From: JALOLV01 sp046295175
GTDB taxonomy: Bacteria; Bacteroidota; Bacteroidia; Cytophagales; Spirosomataceae
Length of the DNA: 64,000 nt
Direction: 5' to 3'
NCBI GenBank assembly: GCA_046295175.1
Contig: JBKBNY010000005.1
Span: forward strand, 186,001-250,000
The position numbers and the translations under genes were made by a program. Below are positions 18,301 to 26,150 of this stretch, piece after piece. A model generated the notes under the pieces. That model saw only the letters and a list, made by a program, of their open reading frames with translations. It did no database searches and was not told where the DNA came from. Position 1 is the stretch's first letter. Each line of letters begins with the position of its first letter.

Positions 18301-20810
18301 AGAGCCACCAAATCAATATTCATCGGCACATGAGTTCCGACGTAATAATCACTCAGACCAATTCCGTAAAAAGTATCTTGCGTAAATACATCAAAACGCT
18401 TCATGCGGTTAACAGGACGACCCGTTTCATCAAAAACCGTAACGTAAACTTTGCCCTCTAAAACTCCCATGTCGGCATACGTTGCCGGAATCTGGAAATC
18501 TTGTTTTGCCAAGCCGTTGTCATCGGTTGAGCCTTGTCTTAAATCGTTGTTAAACTTCGTATCATTCTGAATATCAAACGAATAACGCTCATAGCCTTTG
18601 GCAACAAATGCTTTGCGTTTAAGGCTAAAATCCATTTCATAATTGCGATTTGAAGCTGGCGGCCCAAACAAATTGACGGCCGTGGCATTTACTGCAATCG
18701 TTTCACCGCTTCGGTAAGTATCTTTGGCTTTTACATCAACCTTGATACGGTCGGGCATAAATTCTTCGATACTGATTGATTTTGATGCAATCAGCACATC
18801 GTTGCCATTCAAGACTTCAATCTGATACGTACCCGTTACGGCGGCACGGTCGATTGGCTGATTGATTTCGACCGAACCTTGCGAAGAAGTATTTTTTAGG
18901 AATGATTTGAGTTCTTTTCCGTTTGGTTGCAAAATCCTGATTTTGAGCGGAATTTCACTCGCCGACTCCCATTTTTCGGTACGTAAAACGGTATTGAAAT
19001 GAACGGTCTCGCCAGGACGATAAATATCTCTATCGCCATAGATAAACGCCTGAAAACCAGCTGCGTTGCTTCTTGCTCCTTCCACTTCAAAACGAGATGT
19101 TTCGACCTGCGTATCTTCGAGCAAAATGTAGTTAAAATCTTCTTCGGTTTTGGCCGTAATCATCGCCACCTTGAAGTTCGGTGCTTTTTCTTTGATTTTC
19201 TCAAATTTGGCAACACCTTTTCCGTCGGTTTCGATGGTATAAACAGTCTGATTATTGCTACTAATCAAGTTAATTTCAACTCCCGAAAGTGGTTCGGTTG
19301 TTAGAATCGAATTAGCAAAGACCAACATTTCGTTGCCGTCATTACTAAATTTCGCCATCAAACCAATATCCGAAACCGAAATCAATTTGCTGGCGTTGAG
19401 GTAGTATTCGTCTTTAGAATTGAGGGTAACCATGTAAACCCCACGCAGATTTTTTTGGTCGGGCAATGGCAAATTAAGCAACGAACTACCTCTTAATTTA
19501 GGTAAATTGCCCGTTTCGATGGTTTTATCTACCAAAATATCGCTGTAAATTCCGTTGTAATCATCGCTGTAGTTAAAGCCATTTGGTTTGCTTTCTTCGT
19601 CATAATATTCGTAGTTTTCGTAACGATTATTACGCAAAAATGCCAAAAGGTTATTCTCGTAAATCTTCGAGATTTTAACCTGCACTTTCGGTACATTCGT
19701 GATGCGAACGCCTACGTTTCTTGCCCCTTTCGATGATAAATAATTACCTTTTTTATTCGAGAATTCGATTTGGGCGGGCATATCACCAAAAAACAAATCT
19801 TTGGTAAATTCTCCGTCTAACTTTGCTCCAGCTACGCCTCGTAAATCACTGATTTTCAATAAGTACGTTTCGTTATCGCTAAAATTTCCACGAATGATAA
19901 AACCGTTACTTGTTAGCTCAGTTTTGGTTTCTACTTTGGGTTCGATACTAAAACCCGATGCCACTTTATCGCTTGCTAATTGCTGCGTTGTACTGATTTT
20001 GACAAAACCCTCGTTGCCATCAAACCCCGTTTGTACATCGGTGATTCTGACCACAAAAGGAGTCGGTAAAACACCTTCGAGTTCGGCAGTTTCTTTGCTT
20101 TGGCTGCCGCTACCTTTTACTTTGATACCTTTCTCGATAACGGTTTTGAGCGGTTCGTCGTCTTTTGATTCTTTCACACCCGAAAGCGTCATTTCGATTG
20201 CGTTATCGTCGGATGTATTGCCTAAGCTAAATTCGGTTGGTTTGTCTTCTACATTTACCTTCAATAATCCTTCGGTTTCGTTTTTTACGACTGGATAATT
20301 GAACCCAACCTTAACCTTTGGAGCCAGTTTACCATCACGACCTTTTGCCCAATAACTTTCGATTTTTTCGGGCTTGAGATAAGGCGTATGAAACTCTATT
20401 TTCTCAGCGTTGAGCGAGTATTTTTTTTCGGATTTCTTAGTGATTTCGTTGGTAAGAGTAGCTTTATAGTCGGTTGCGAATCGAAAACTCTCAGACGGCG
20501 AAAAAATCAATTCGTTTTTGGCTGTCCACTTAAATTTACCCGAAACCTCAGGCTCAAACTTTACGTATTCTACCGCCTCCCAATTCTCCAAATCACGCTC
20601 ACCAACCAAGTCTTTATCAAACGTAAACACCAGATTTTGAGCCAGTTGTATTTCGTCCTCGAAGTTTCGACTATTGAGCGAAACCTCATTCATCTTACTA
20701 CATTTCAGAAAAAGGAATCCAGATAAAAGAAGCAAGACACAAGAGGCAATAATTTTTACTTTTCTATCAGCAAATGACAGATTCAAACTAAGGTTCGGCT
20801 GAACTTTCAT
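15357..20810 (-). CDS. Bacterial alpha-2-macroglobulin family lipoprotein
   Basis: An 1817-aa envelope protein. After a charged N-terminus a hydrophobic segment ends at a lipobox-like LFLKC (about residue 60), so it is probably lipid-anchored. Macroglobulin domains follow (RDIYRPGETVHFNTVLR is the MG2 hallmark), then a bait-like region, then the thioester motif GCVEQ with C1353 and Q1356, so the protease-trapping thioester is intact. The thioester-domain helices with repeated alanine/tyrosine follow, and a C-terminal receptor-binding-like domain ends the protein. The family traps proteases that reach the periplasm. In many bacteria the gene pairs with pbpC; no such partner is present here. 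ATG 20810 has no close competitor. Confidence 0.93.
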   Translation of the reverse strand: MKVQPNLSLNLSFADRKVKIIASCVLLLLSGFLFLKCSKMNEVSLNSRNFEDEIQLAQNLVFTFDKDLVGERDLENWEAVEYVKFEPEVSGKFKWTAKNELIFSPSESFRFATDYKATLTNEITKKSEKKYSLNAEKIEFHTPYLKPEKIESYWAKGRDGKLAPKVKVGFNYPVVKNETEGLLKVNVEDKPTEFSLGNTSDDNAIEMTLSGVKESKDDEPLKTVIEKGIKVKGSGSQSKETAELEGVLPTPFVVRITDVQTGFDGNEGFVKISTTQQLASDKVASGFSIEPKVETKTELTSNGFIIRGNFSDNETYLLKISDLRGVAGAKLDGEFTKDLFFGDMPAQIEFSNKKGNYLSSKGARNVGVRITNVPKVQVKISKIYENNLLAFLRNNRYENYEYYDEESKPNGFNYSDDYNGIYSDILVDKTIETGNLPKLRGSSLLNLPLPDQKNLRGVYMVTLNSKDEYYLNASKLISVSDIGLMAKFSNDGNEMLVFANSILTTEPLSGVEINLISSNNQTVYTIETDGKGVAKFEKIKEKAPNFKVAMITAKTEEDFNYILLEDTQVETSRFEVEGARSNAAGFQAFIYGDRDIYRPGETVHFNTVLRTEKWESASEIPLKIRILQPNGKELKSFLKNTSSQGSVEINQPIDRAAVTGTYQIEVLNGNDVLIASKSISIEEFMPDRIKVDVKAKDTYRSGETIAVNATAVNLFGPPASNRNYEMDFSLKRKAFVAKGYERYSFDIQNDTKFNNDLRQGSTDDNGLAKQDFQIPATYADMGVLEGKVYVTVFDETGRPVNRMKRFDVFTQDTFYGIGLSDYYVGTHVPMNIDLVALSTDGKPKNAKAEVEIYRIDYQTVVEKTGDNLRYSSKRLERLVQTKSVAFSAGKSNIKFIPQLSGEYEIRIRRPEGASYASTGFYAYGYGYTSNSSFEVSNEGEVLMEFDKEKYEVGDEAKILLKAPFAGKILVTVERNKVLQHFYVETDKKSAEIELDVTDDMLPNAYVTATLIRKMDGTDMPLTVAHGFAPVKVEKASNLIPVEIVAVEKSRSKTKQKVKIKAKSNAEVTIAVVDEGILQLKNFKTPDIYNHFYQKRALEVSSHDLYHLLFPELSLSSSSSVGGDGYDLEKRINPLSNGRNKLVAIWSGTIDTGVDGDAEFEFDIPQFSGDLRIMAVAYKDNAFGSASKNMKVADPIVISTGVPRFMSPMDEVVVPVTITNTTKNSTTVTASVGLTGGISLLSNNNQQLTVPAEKEIRTYFTVKAPSVIGTGSMKVTVNGMREKFTEEIDLTIRPSTSLLKMAVSGEVLAGQSASVSFMNDYMAGTASGNLLVSKSPMVQFAKELDYLLGYPHGCVEQTVAKAFPQLYFADFAKSLSSIKTRKSGGKDLDPNFNVQEALRKLESMQTYNGGMSYWQGGTTDSWWGTAFATHFMMEAREADFEINENTISKALDYLTNKTASNDLTEDEYFWQESGSWGTRKVAKREMIYSLYALALAERPNRAVMNYYKANASLLSLDARYMLAASFKLSNDESSFKAMLPSSYVIENTQKQTGGSFASPIRNLAISLNSLIESEPDNIQIPKMARQLSQAVKTSPYLSTQEAVFAFLSLGKIAKKANQSNVTGSIVADNKILASFTGQDVNLTNNVINKNVNISAKGRGALYYFAQHEGLSATGKYIEEDQQLRVRRTFLTRTGQPISGGFKQNQLVVVKISLASTDGLPIENVVVTDMLPAGFEIENPRLNEARDMPWITNISTPEHFDIRDDRINFYTTANAQEKTFYYLVRVITKGKFTLGPVSADAMYNGEMRSYSGGGSVVVE

Positions 20811-20933
20811 ACGTAATTTGGGAAGAGTTTAGAAGTGATTACGGCGAATAAACGTACGCATATTACAAAAAATGTTGTGGATTGAGAAAAATATTTTTCA
20901 GAAGGGTTCGGATTATTTATTTTATGGTTTTTC

Positions 20934-21236
20934 TTTCAAAGGACTATCATCCTTTATTGGTGATTTGATTATACCCTTATAGGGCTGGTATGGGGACTAA
21001 TTATGTTGCGGCTTTTTTCAAAGGACTATCATCCTTTGTTAGTGATGACGCCCTTGCTGGGCTAAGGATGGTGGCTCATTGTGTTTTGGCTTTCAAAGGA
21101 CTATCATCCTTTGTTGATGATTACGCCCCTGCAGGGCTGAGGATGGAGGCTAATTGTGTTTTGGCTTTTTCAAAGGTCTATCATCCTTTGTTGATGATGA
21201 CGCCCTTTCAGGGCTAGGTATTGGTTTCAAATTTTG
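20934..21236. repeat. Four tandem palindromic repeat units (REP-like array)
   Basis: Four copies of a 75-82 base unit begin with TCAAAGGACTATCATCCTTT or a close variant at 20936, 21018, 21093 and 21170. Each unit holds two hairpins: AAAGGA-ctatca-TCCTTT, and about 20 bases later an ACGCCC..GGGCT stem. The units end in a conserved TTGTGTTTTGGCTTT-like tail. The array lies directly upstream of the IS200/RAYT-like gene. No gene is seen in 20811-21326; an open frame across the array simply reads the repeats. Confidence 0.85.
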
Positions 21237-21260
21237 GTCCTGAAAGGACGTAATCATCAG
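21237..21260. repeat. Left flanking repeat of the transposase gene
   Basis: A GTCCT-GAA-AGGAC hairpin followed by an AATCATCAG box. The 24 bases match 21801-21824 at 23 positions (T/A difference at the fifteenth base), in direct orientation. The two copies bracket the tnpA-like gene. Confidence 0.8.
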
Positions 21261-21326
21261 GATATTGTACTAACACTATTCTCAAATGTTGCAAATTTTT
21301 CCTAAGTTTGCCATACACCAAAAAAA

Positions 21327-21779
21327 ATGGGACAGTCATTAGTCAAAAACTACGTTCACATTACATTTAGCACAAAATACCGAGTTCAGAGCATCAGAGA
21401 AGATATACAAGAAGAATTGTTCAGTTAAATGGGAGGAATCTGCAAAAATTTTGAATGTTACCCCATTCAAATTGGTGGATACCTTGACCACGTGCATATT
21501 CTTTGTAATTTATCGAAAAAAATTGCCTTAATGAAATTGCTGCAAGAAGTCAAATCTCACTCTTCGGCATGGATAAAAACAAAAGGCGAAGACCTCAAAA
21601 ACTTTTATTGGCAAGATGGCTACGGAGCATTTTCAGTGAACCCAAGGGAAGTTGAAATAGTGAAAAAGTATATCCAAAATCAAAAAGAACACCATTCAAA
21701 AAAATCATATCAAGACGAGCTTAGGGCATTTCTGAAAAAATATGAAGTCGAATACGACGAAAGATACATTTGGGATTAA
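21327..21779 (+). pseudogene. tnpA: IS200/RAYT-like Y1 transposase, interrupted by an in-frame stop
   Basis: Frame from ATG 21327 (GQSLVKNYVHITFSTKYRVQ) runs 33 codons to a TAA at 21426-21428 and continues in the same frame to 21779. The two parts together give the usual ~150-aa length of a single-domain HUH transposase. The second part has the HUH motif YLDHVHIL and a candidate catalytic Tyr in KKYIQNQ. Related proteins usually have Tyr where the TAA lies (FS-stop-MGGI), so a TAT-to-TAA change is the simplest explanation. Translation might restart at the ATG 21429 directly after the stop, but this product would lack the first beta-strand. The palindromic surroundings suggest a RAYT-like role. 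Confidence 0.85.
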
Positions 21780-21800
21780 AAGCCCAACAAAACCTAACCC

Positions 21801-21844
21801 GTCCTGAAAGGACGAAATCATCAGCAACGGGTATTTTCACCCGT
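21801..21844. repeat. Right flanking repeat of the transposase gene plus second hairpin
   Basis: 21801-21824 is the 23/24 direct copy of the left flank. It is followed at once by CAACGGGT-atttc-type hairpin (ACGGGT...ACCCGT, about 21826-21843). These are probably the right-end recognition structures for the neighbouring transposase. Confidence 0.75.
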
Positions 21845-21951
21845 TGAAAGAGTTAGAATCATGCGACAAATTAACCTAAAATTAAATTCATTGGCCCATC
21901 TCTACATTTTGGGAGGATTTTTTTATTTTTATCCGAAATAACGAATTTATT

Positions 21952-24786
21952 ATGAATCCAAGTCTTCTGAATATTACAAAATTTGGTGGTTCTATTTTGA
22001 CTTCTATCCTTGCCGAAATTCTAATTCCGTGCGGTTCGGTTGCAGTAAAGGGGGTCGAAGCGGCTACTGGCTTTGATACTGGTGAATTTTGTAAGGAGCT
22101 AATAAAGGCTGTTTCGGGCAATTTTACACATCAATTTGCCAACGAAATCAACTATTCAGAATTACTCAATGCCATAAAAAATAACAAAGAAGCTCTAAAT
22201 CATGACATCGAAAAACTCATGATTGCATCTTTACCGAAAGCCATTCAACTTTTAGAGGATAAATATTTTGAAACCTACGAAAAAGATAAAAGTACCATTG
22301 CTTTTTTTGAGCAACTCAAAATAGACGCAACAGAGAAGCCCTACGATTCGGCGGATTATCTGTTAATGATGAATGCCAGAGACCAATGGCTTGGTAATAT
22401 AAAAGACTATATTTTTACGGTAAATGAGTATAAAATCCCCGAAACCGTAGAAAATTATTTTAATCAATATTTCAGTGGATGTTTTCAACTGGTTTTTATC
22501 GAGGGACTAAAAAATCCGAAGGACGAAAAGCCATTGAAAGCCTTTCTGATAAAAACTTTGACGGGTTTGGAACAACAAACCAACGAAACACGAAGTGATA
22601 TTGCCGAATTAAAACAAGAGATTTTAAGTGAAATTGCTGAATTACGAGCCGAGAAAAAGAGCAGAACAATCATTCATTCGCAAGCGTATTTTGAAAAGAT
22701 TTATTCGCAATTAGCTGAGTTGCTTTTGATTACAAAACGAATTGAAGTAAATGTTATCAGAGCCGTTGAGAATACCGATAAAATATTAGACAAACTCGAT
22801 ACTTTCAAAACTGAAACACCCAAAACCACCAAACCCCTCACCGATATACCCGCATTAGGTACGTTTATTGGGCGTGAGGATGATTTGAAGAAACTAACCC
22901 AAACCCTCGAACAAAGCAAACAAGTGGTGCTGGTAAATGGCATTGGGGGCATTGGCAAAACCACTTTGGCGAAGGCTTATGTTGAAGCCCGAAAAGCTGA
23001 TTTTGACCACATTGCCTGGATAAACGTATTGGGCGATAGCACCCAAGAGGCATTTGTAACTACCAACTACATAGACGATGCCCTCAACCAAGCCAAATTT
23101 ACACAGAGCGATACCGATGTACGTTTTGGGGCGATTATGAAGGTTTTGAAACAGCTACAAGGCAAAGGGCTTTTGGTGATTGATAATGCCGAAACCGATA
23201 TTGAAGACATAAGCCAAGACCTGCCCACCCTCAACTGGAATGTTTTGCTTACCTCGCGTGATAATTTGGATGGCTACCAAACCCTACCCTTAGACGAACT
23301 CTCGCCTGACGATGCTCTTGTGCTTTTTAAGACGTACTACAAAGGCAAGGCAAGCGACCACGACCTGCACGCCCTACTGAAAACGATTGATTACCACACA
23401 TTGACGATAGAACTACTGGCAAAAACCCTTGAAAAAAGCGATGATGAGTTTGATTTGGCAGTGCTACAAGACAAACTGACCAAACGGCAATTAGACGATG
23501 AACGATTAGCCCGTACCATAAAAACCGAACACCGAAACGCCAAACAAACGCAATTGTTTAAGCACCTATTAGCTACTTTTGAGTTAAGCGAAAAGCACCG
23601 AAGCCCTGACGAAATTTGGGTTTTGAAGCAGTTTGCCGCCCTACCACCCGAACCGCAAGCAATAAAAACCCTAAGAGAATGGCTAAAAATTGACGAAAGT
23701 ACCAAAGTACCCTTTGCCCAAGCCATAGAAAACTTGCACACAACCGGCTGGTTACGCAAAACCCGAAACGAAAAAGGCGAAACCTGCTATACCCTGCACC
23801 GCCTGATACAAGACATGGTGCAGTACCAACACCCTATTAGTTATGAGGATGTCTGTATTTTGGTAGAAACGTTTTATGAGTTTTTAAGATTTGACGCACA
23901 TACTAACTTTGCAACTAAATTTCAATACCTAAACTCAGCCGAAGCGATACTCAATAGCCTACCAGAAGAAGTAGAAAATAGCCAAATTGCTCTTTTGAGT
24001 AATAATATTGGTGTTGTCTATCGAAATTTTGCAGATTATAAAAAAGCAGTTAAATACTTAGAGAAATCTTTGATAATTAGGGAAAATCAAAAAGAAGAAA
24101 GTGAAATAGCAACTATACAATCTAATCTTGCAATAGTTTATCGATATTTAGGAGAATATAACAAAGCGGCGAATTTAGGAGAAAAAGCCTTGAAATCGGA
24201 TATTCAAAACTTTGGAGAATCACACCCGAAGGTTACAATTCGCCAATCTAACCTTGCATTGGTTTATAAGGATTTGGGAGAATATGAAAAAGCGGCAAAT
24301 TTAGGAGAAAAAGCCTTAAAATCTGATATTCAAAACTTTGGAGAATCACACCCGAATGTTACAATTCGCCTATCCAACCTTGCTATCATTTATCGATATT
24401 TGGGAGAATTTATCAAAGCAACTAATTTATTAGAAAAAGCTTTAAAATCCTCCATTAAATACTTTGAAGAATCGCACCCGAAGGTAGCAACTCTACAATC
24501 CAACCTTGCATTGGTTTATAAGGATTGTGGAGAATATACAAAAGCAGCTGATTTATTAGAAAAAGCCTTAAAATTTGATTTGCAAAATTTTGGAGAATCA
24601 CACCCGAAGGTTGCAACTCGACAATTAAATTTAGCCACAGTTTTAGTTGATTTAAAGCGAGTAGATGAAGCATATATTTTATTAGAAAAAGCCTACGCTA
24701 CTCGTGTGCTTCGCTTGGGTACTGAGCATCCAAGTACAAAAAACTGCCTTTCTTGGTTTAATAAGGTAAAGGGTATGCTGGGGTAG
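21952..24786 (+). CDS. NB-ARC-like STAND NTPase with C-terminal TPRs (putative defence sensor)
   Basis: A 944-aa protein. Residues 1-300: unrecognised N-terminal region with a hydrophobic start (residues 10-40) and a coiled-coil-like stretch around 205-235. NTPase: FIGREDDL, Walker A GIGGIGKTT at 330-338, Walker B GLLVIDNAE (about 405), LLTSRD sensor and a winged-helix-like ETCYTLHRLIQDM before 630. From about 660 to 930 come kinesin-light-chain-type TPRs of 42 residues (NLALVYKDLGEYEKAA...ALKSDIQNFGESHP). The layout is that of NLR-like/Avs-type sensors; the N-terminal part would be the effector. Defence is inference from architecture. It stands alone, next to the repeat array and transposase. 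Confidence 0.85.
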   Translation: MNPSLLNITKFGGSILTSILAEILIPCGSVAVKGVEAATGFDTGEFCKELIKAVSGNFTHQFANEINYSELLNAIKNNKEALNHDIEKLMIASLPKAIQLLEDKYFETYEKDKSTIAFFEQLKIDATEKPYDSADYLLMMNARDQWLGNIKDYIFTVNEYKIPETVENYFNQYFSGCFQLVFIEGLKNPKDEKPLKAFLIKTLTGLEQQTNETRSDIAELKQEILSEIAELRAEKKSRTIIHSQAYFEKIYSQLAELLLITKRIEVNVIRAVENTDKILDKLDTFKTETPKTTKPLTDIPALGTFIGREDDLKKLTQTLEQSKQVVLVNGIGGIGKTTLAKAYVEARKADFDHIAWINVLGDSTQEAFVTTNYIDDALNQAKFTQSDTDVRFGAIMKVLKQLQGKGLLVIDNAETDIEDISQDLPTLNWNVLLTSRDNLDGYQTLPLDELSPDDALVLFKTYYKGKASDHDLHALLKTIDYHTLTIELLAKTLEKSDDEFDLAVLQDKLTKRQLDDERLARTIKTEHRNAKQTQLFKHLLATFELSEKHRSPDEIWVLKQFAALPPEPQAIKTLREWLKIDESTKVPFAQAIENLHTTGWLRKTRNEKGETCYTLHRLIQDMVQYQHPISYEDVCILVETFYEFLRFDAHTNFATKFQYLNSAEAILNSLPEEVENSQIALLSNNIGVVYRNFADYKKAVKYLEKSLIIRENQKEESEIATIQSNLAIVYRYLGEYNKAANLGEKALKSDIQNFGESHPKVTIRQSNLALVYKDLGEYEKAANLGEKALKSDIQNFGESHPNVTIRLSNLAIIYRYLGEFIKATNLLEKALKSSIKYFEESHPKVATLQSNLALVYKDCGEYTKAADLLEKALKFDLQNFGESHPKVATRQLNLATVLVDLKRVDEAYILLEKAYATRVLRLGTEHPSTKNCLSWFNKVKGMLG
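24178..24630 (+). repeat. 126-bp tandem repeats inside the NB-ARC/TPR gene
   Basis: GGAGAAAAAGCCTT recurs at 24178 and 24304, exactly 126 bases apart, and more diverged copies follow at about 24430 and 24556. The first two copies are nearly identical in DNA, not only in protein, so the TPR block expanded recently. Each unit encodes one 42-residue TPR. Confidence 0.85.
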
Positions 24787-24798
24787 ATGGGGTATTTT

Positions 24799-24827
24799 TC
24801 ATGTCATGACTCTAAGTCATGACATGA
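24799..24827. terminator. Hairpin after the NB-ARC/TPR gene
   Basis: TCATGTCATGAC (24799-24810), five-base loop, GTCATGACATGA (24816-24827). A perfect 12-bp stem 12 bases after the stop codon, preceded by a T-run. Probable transcription end. Confidence 0.6.
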
Positions 24828-24862
24828 GTATTCAACCAAGACATTCGTCATCAAAAAATAAT

Positions 24863-24886
24863 GGCAAGACTTAGTGAAGTCTTGCC
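24863..24886. terminator. Second hairpin after the NB-ARC/TPR gene
   Basis: GGCAAGACTT, loop AGTG, AAGTCTTGCC. A perfect 10-bp stem between the NB-ARC gene and the convergent small secreted protein gene. Confidence 0.55.
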
Positions 24887-24969
24887 TTATTGATTTTCAC
24901 GTTGTCAGGTAAAAATCAGAGATGATTTTTCCGAACATCCCCATTTTACGAGCAAAACTTTTCAGTGGC

Positions 24970-25254
24970 TCAGTTGGTAATCTTGATACACCCGTCTTTA
25001 ATTTCAATTTTTGCACCGTCTTTTACCTCAATTTTACCGCAGTCGGTTTCTATTACACAAACCTTTCCCGAGCCTTGTACCGTTACAGCCGATGTCCGAC
25101 TGTTATCGAAAATAACCTCTTTGGTGTTGCCATCCATTGTAACTTTCCATTTGTAGGTTTTTGAGTCTTTGTTATAATAATTGATGGTTACGGCCGCAAA
25201 ACTGTTTGCAACGGCAAAAAGACCAAAAAGAGCAATTAATAGTATTTTTTTCAT
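24970..25254 (-). CDS. Small secreted protein of unknown function
   Basis: A 94-aa protein. The ATG at 25254 gives a clean signal peptide (KKILLIALFGLFAVANSFAA); an upstream in-frame extension to 25332 would bury it. The mature part is about 73 residues of beta-rich sequence with two cysteines in VCVIETDCG that could form a disulfide, and a repeated IEVKDGAKIEIKDG pattern near the end. I do not recognise the family. It stands alone between the hairpin downstream of the NB-ARC gene and the palindrome cluster at 25360-25556. Confidence 0.7.
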   Translation of the reverse strand: MKKILLIALFGLFAVANSFAAVTINYYNKDSKTYKWKVTMDGNTKEVIFDNSRTSAVTVQGSGKVCVIETDCGKIEVKDGAKIEIKDGCIKITN

Positions 25255-25359
25255 GTATAATAATTTATAATTAACTGATAATAAACTATTTAATCTCATC
25301 CTAAAGTCGAACACGACTCCGATACTCTCCACCGTAGCTACACATCTTTTTTAAAGTCT

Positions 25360-25556
25360 CTCCCCCAAAAGTTTAGGGGGAGTACCTCAAAAAATCAAAT
25401 ATTTCTTGATTTTTTGAGGGGAGGGGCGACCGTCGCTACGGGTAATCTCTTTAGCTAAAATTTGGCTTCAAAAGTACTTCAAACTCAACTCTACCCCTCC
25501 GTTCCAATTCCGAAAAAGGTCGGAATTGGAACACCTCCCCTAAAATTTAGGGGAGG
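25360..25556. repeat. Cluster of four palindromes
   Basis: Four hairpins lie in 197 bases: CTCCCCC..GGGGGAG (25360-25382); CCTCAAAAAATCAA..TTGATTTTTTGAGG (25385-25419, 14 bp perfect); GTTCCAATTCCG..CGGAATTGGAAC (25501-25532, 12 bp perfect); CCTCCCCTAAA..TTTAGGGGAGG (25534-25556, 11 bp perfect). No gene is seen in 25255-25688. The first and last share a CTCCCC/TTTAGGGGAG theme, as in dispersed palindromic elements. Confidence 0.8.
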
Positions 25557-25688
25557 AAATTTTTAAAGAAACATTTGTGTAAAACCCGTATCTCCACAAG
25601 GGAAAGAATTAATTCATCTTCGGTCGTTTTAGCATACCGATTGTGTGCTTATTCTCTAACTGCGTATTCATGTTATCGAATCGTTTTT

Positions 25689-26147
25689 TTATTGAACTTC
25701 GCTTAATAATTTGGCTTCTTCGGGTTTATCTTTCATGTAGATAACCATCACCTTATCGCCTTTTCGGTATTTTTCATAACTGTATTTCGAAATCGTGATG
25801 CGGCTCGAATGATAATCTCCCAATTTGGCATTGGCAACGGCTTCTTCCGAAATCGCTGCTACTTTATCGACAATATCATCCGATTTAGGCTGAACTTTCA
25901 CTTTATCGAGGCTTTCAAAAAAGGCAATATCCATGTAGTAGCGGTAGTTTTTGTTTTTGCGAGTACCCGAAATCTGCATATAAACATCCACAACGCTCGC
26001 TTCGGCCTTAACGCCTTTGGCAAGAAGCTCTTTGTTGTCTTCTTGGGTTAGATAAACTCCTACCGCAAAAACGGCAATCATCAAACCGAGCAGCGAATAC
26101 ACTATGATGGTCAGTTTAGTTTTTTTGCTTAATTCTGAGAATTTCAT
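25689..26147 (-). CDS. DUF3592-like single-pass membrane protein
   Basis: A 152-aa protein with one N-terminal membrane segment (LTIIVYSLLGLMIAVFAVGVYL, about residues 12-33) and a periplasmic beta-rich part (VVDVYMQISG, RYYMDIAFF, YRKGDKVMVIYMKDKPEEAKLL). The last motif is like the end of DUF3592 proteins, where a GDxVxVxYdPxNP pattern is usual. It is the last gene of the operon running from 29621 and starts three bases after the stop of the preceding gene. Function unknown. Confidence 0.7.
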   Translation of the reverse strand: MKFSELSKKTKLTIIVYSLLGLMIAVFAVGVYLTQEDNKELLAKGVKAEASVVDVYMQISGTRKNKNYRYYMDIAFFESLDKVKVQPKSDDIVDKVAAISEEAVANAKLGDYHSSRITISKYSYEKYRKGDKVMVIYMKDKPEEAKLLSEVQ

Positions 26148-26150
26148 GGC

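Noticed and set aside
19801..20298. 165-codon frame opposite the alpha-2-macroglobulin gene
   Set aside because: Antisense shadow; low-complexity Ser/Leu/Pro composition.
15357..20810. Alpha-2-macroglobulin gene as part of the phage-defence island
   Set aside because: Its base composition resembles the core genes and the family targets proteases in the periplasm; there is no direct sign of a phage-related role.
20990..21217. Open frame across the four palindromic units
   Set aside because: It encodes only the translated repeats (KGLSSFV... recurring) and has no independent support; the DNA is a repeat array.
20934..21236. CRISPR array
   Set aside because: Units are tandem without variable spacers of constant length, and each unit has internal hairpins; this fits REP-like repeats, not CRISPR.
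24178..24630. Non-coding tandem repeat
   Set aside because: The 126-bp period is a multiple of three and encodes intact 42-residue TPRs in the open frame.
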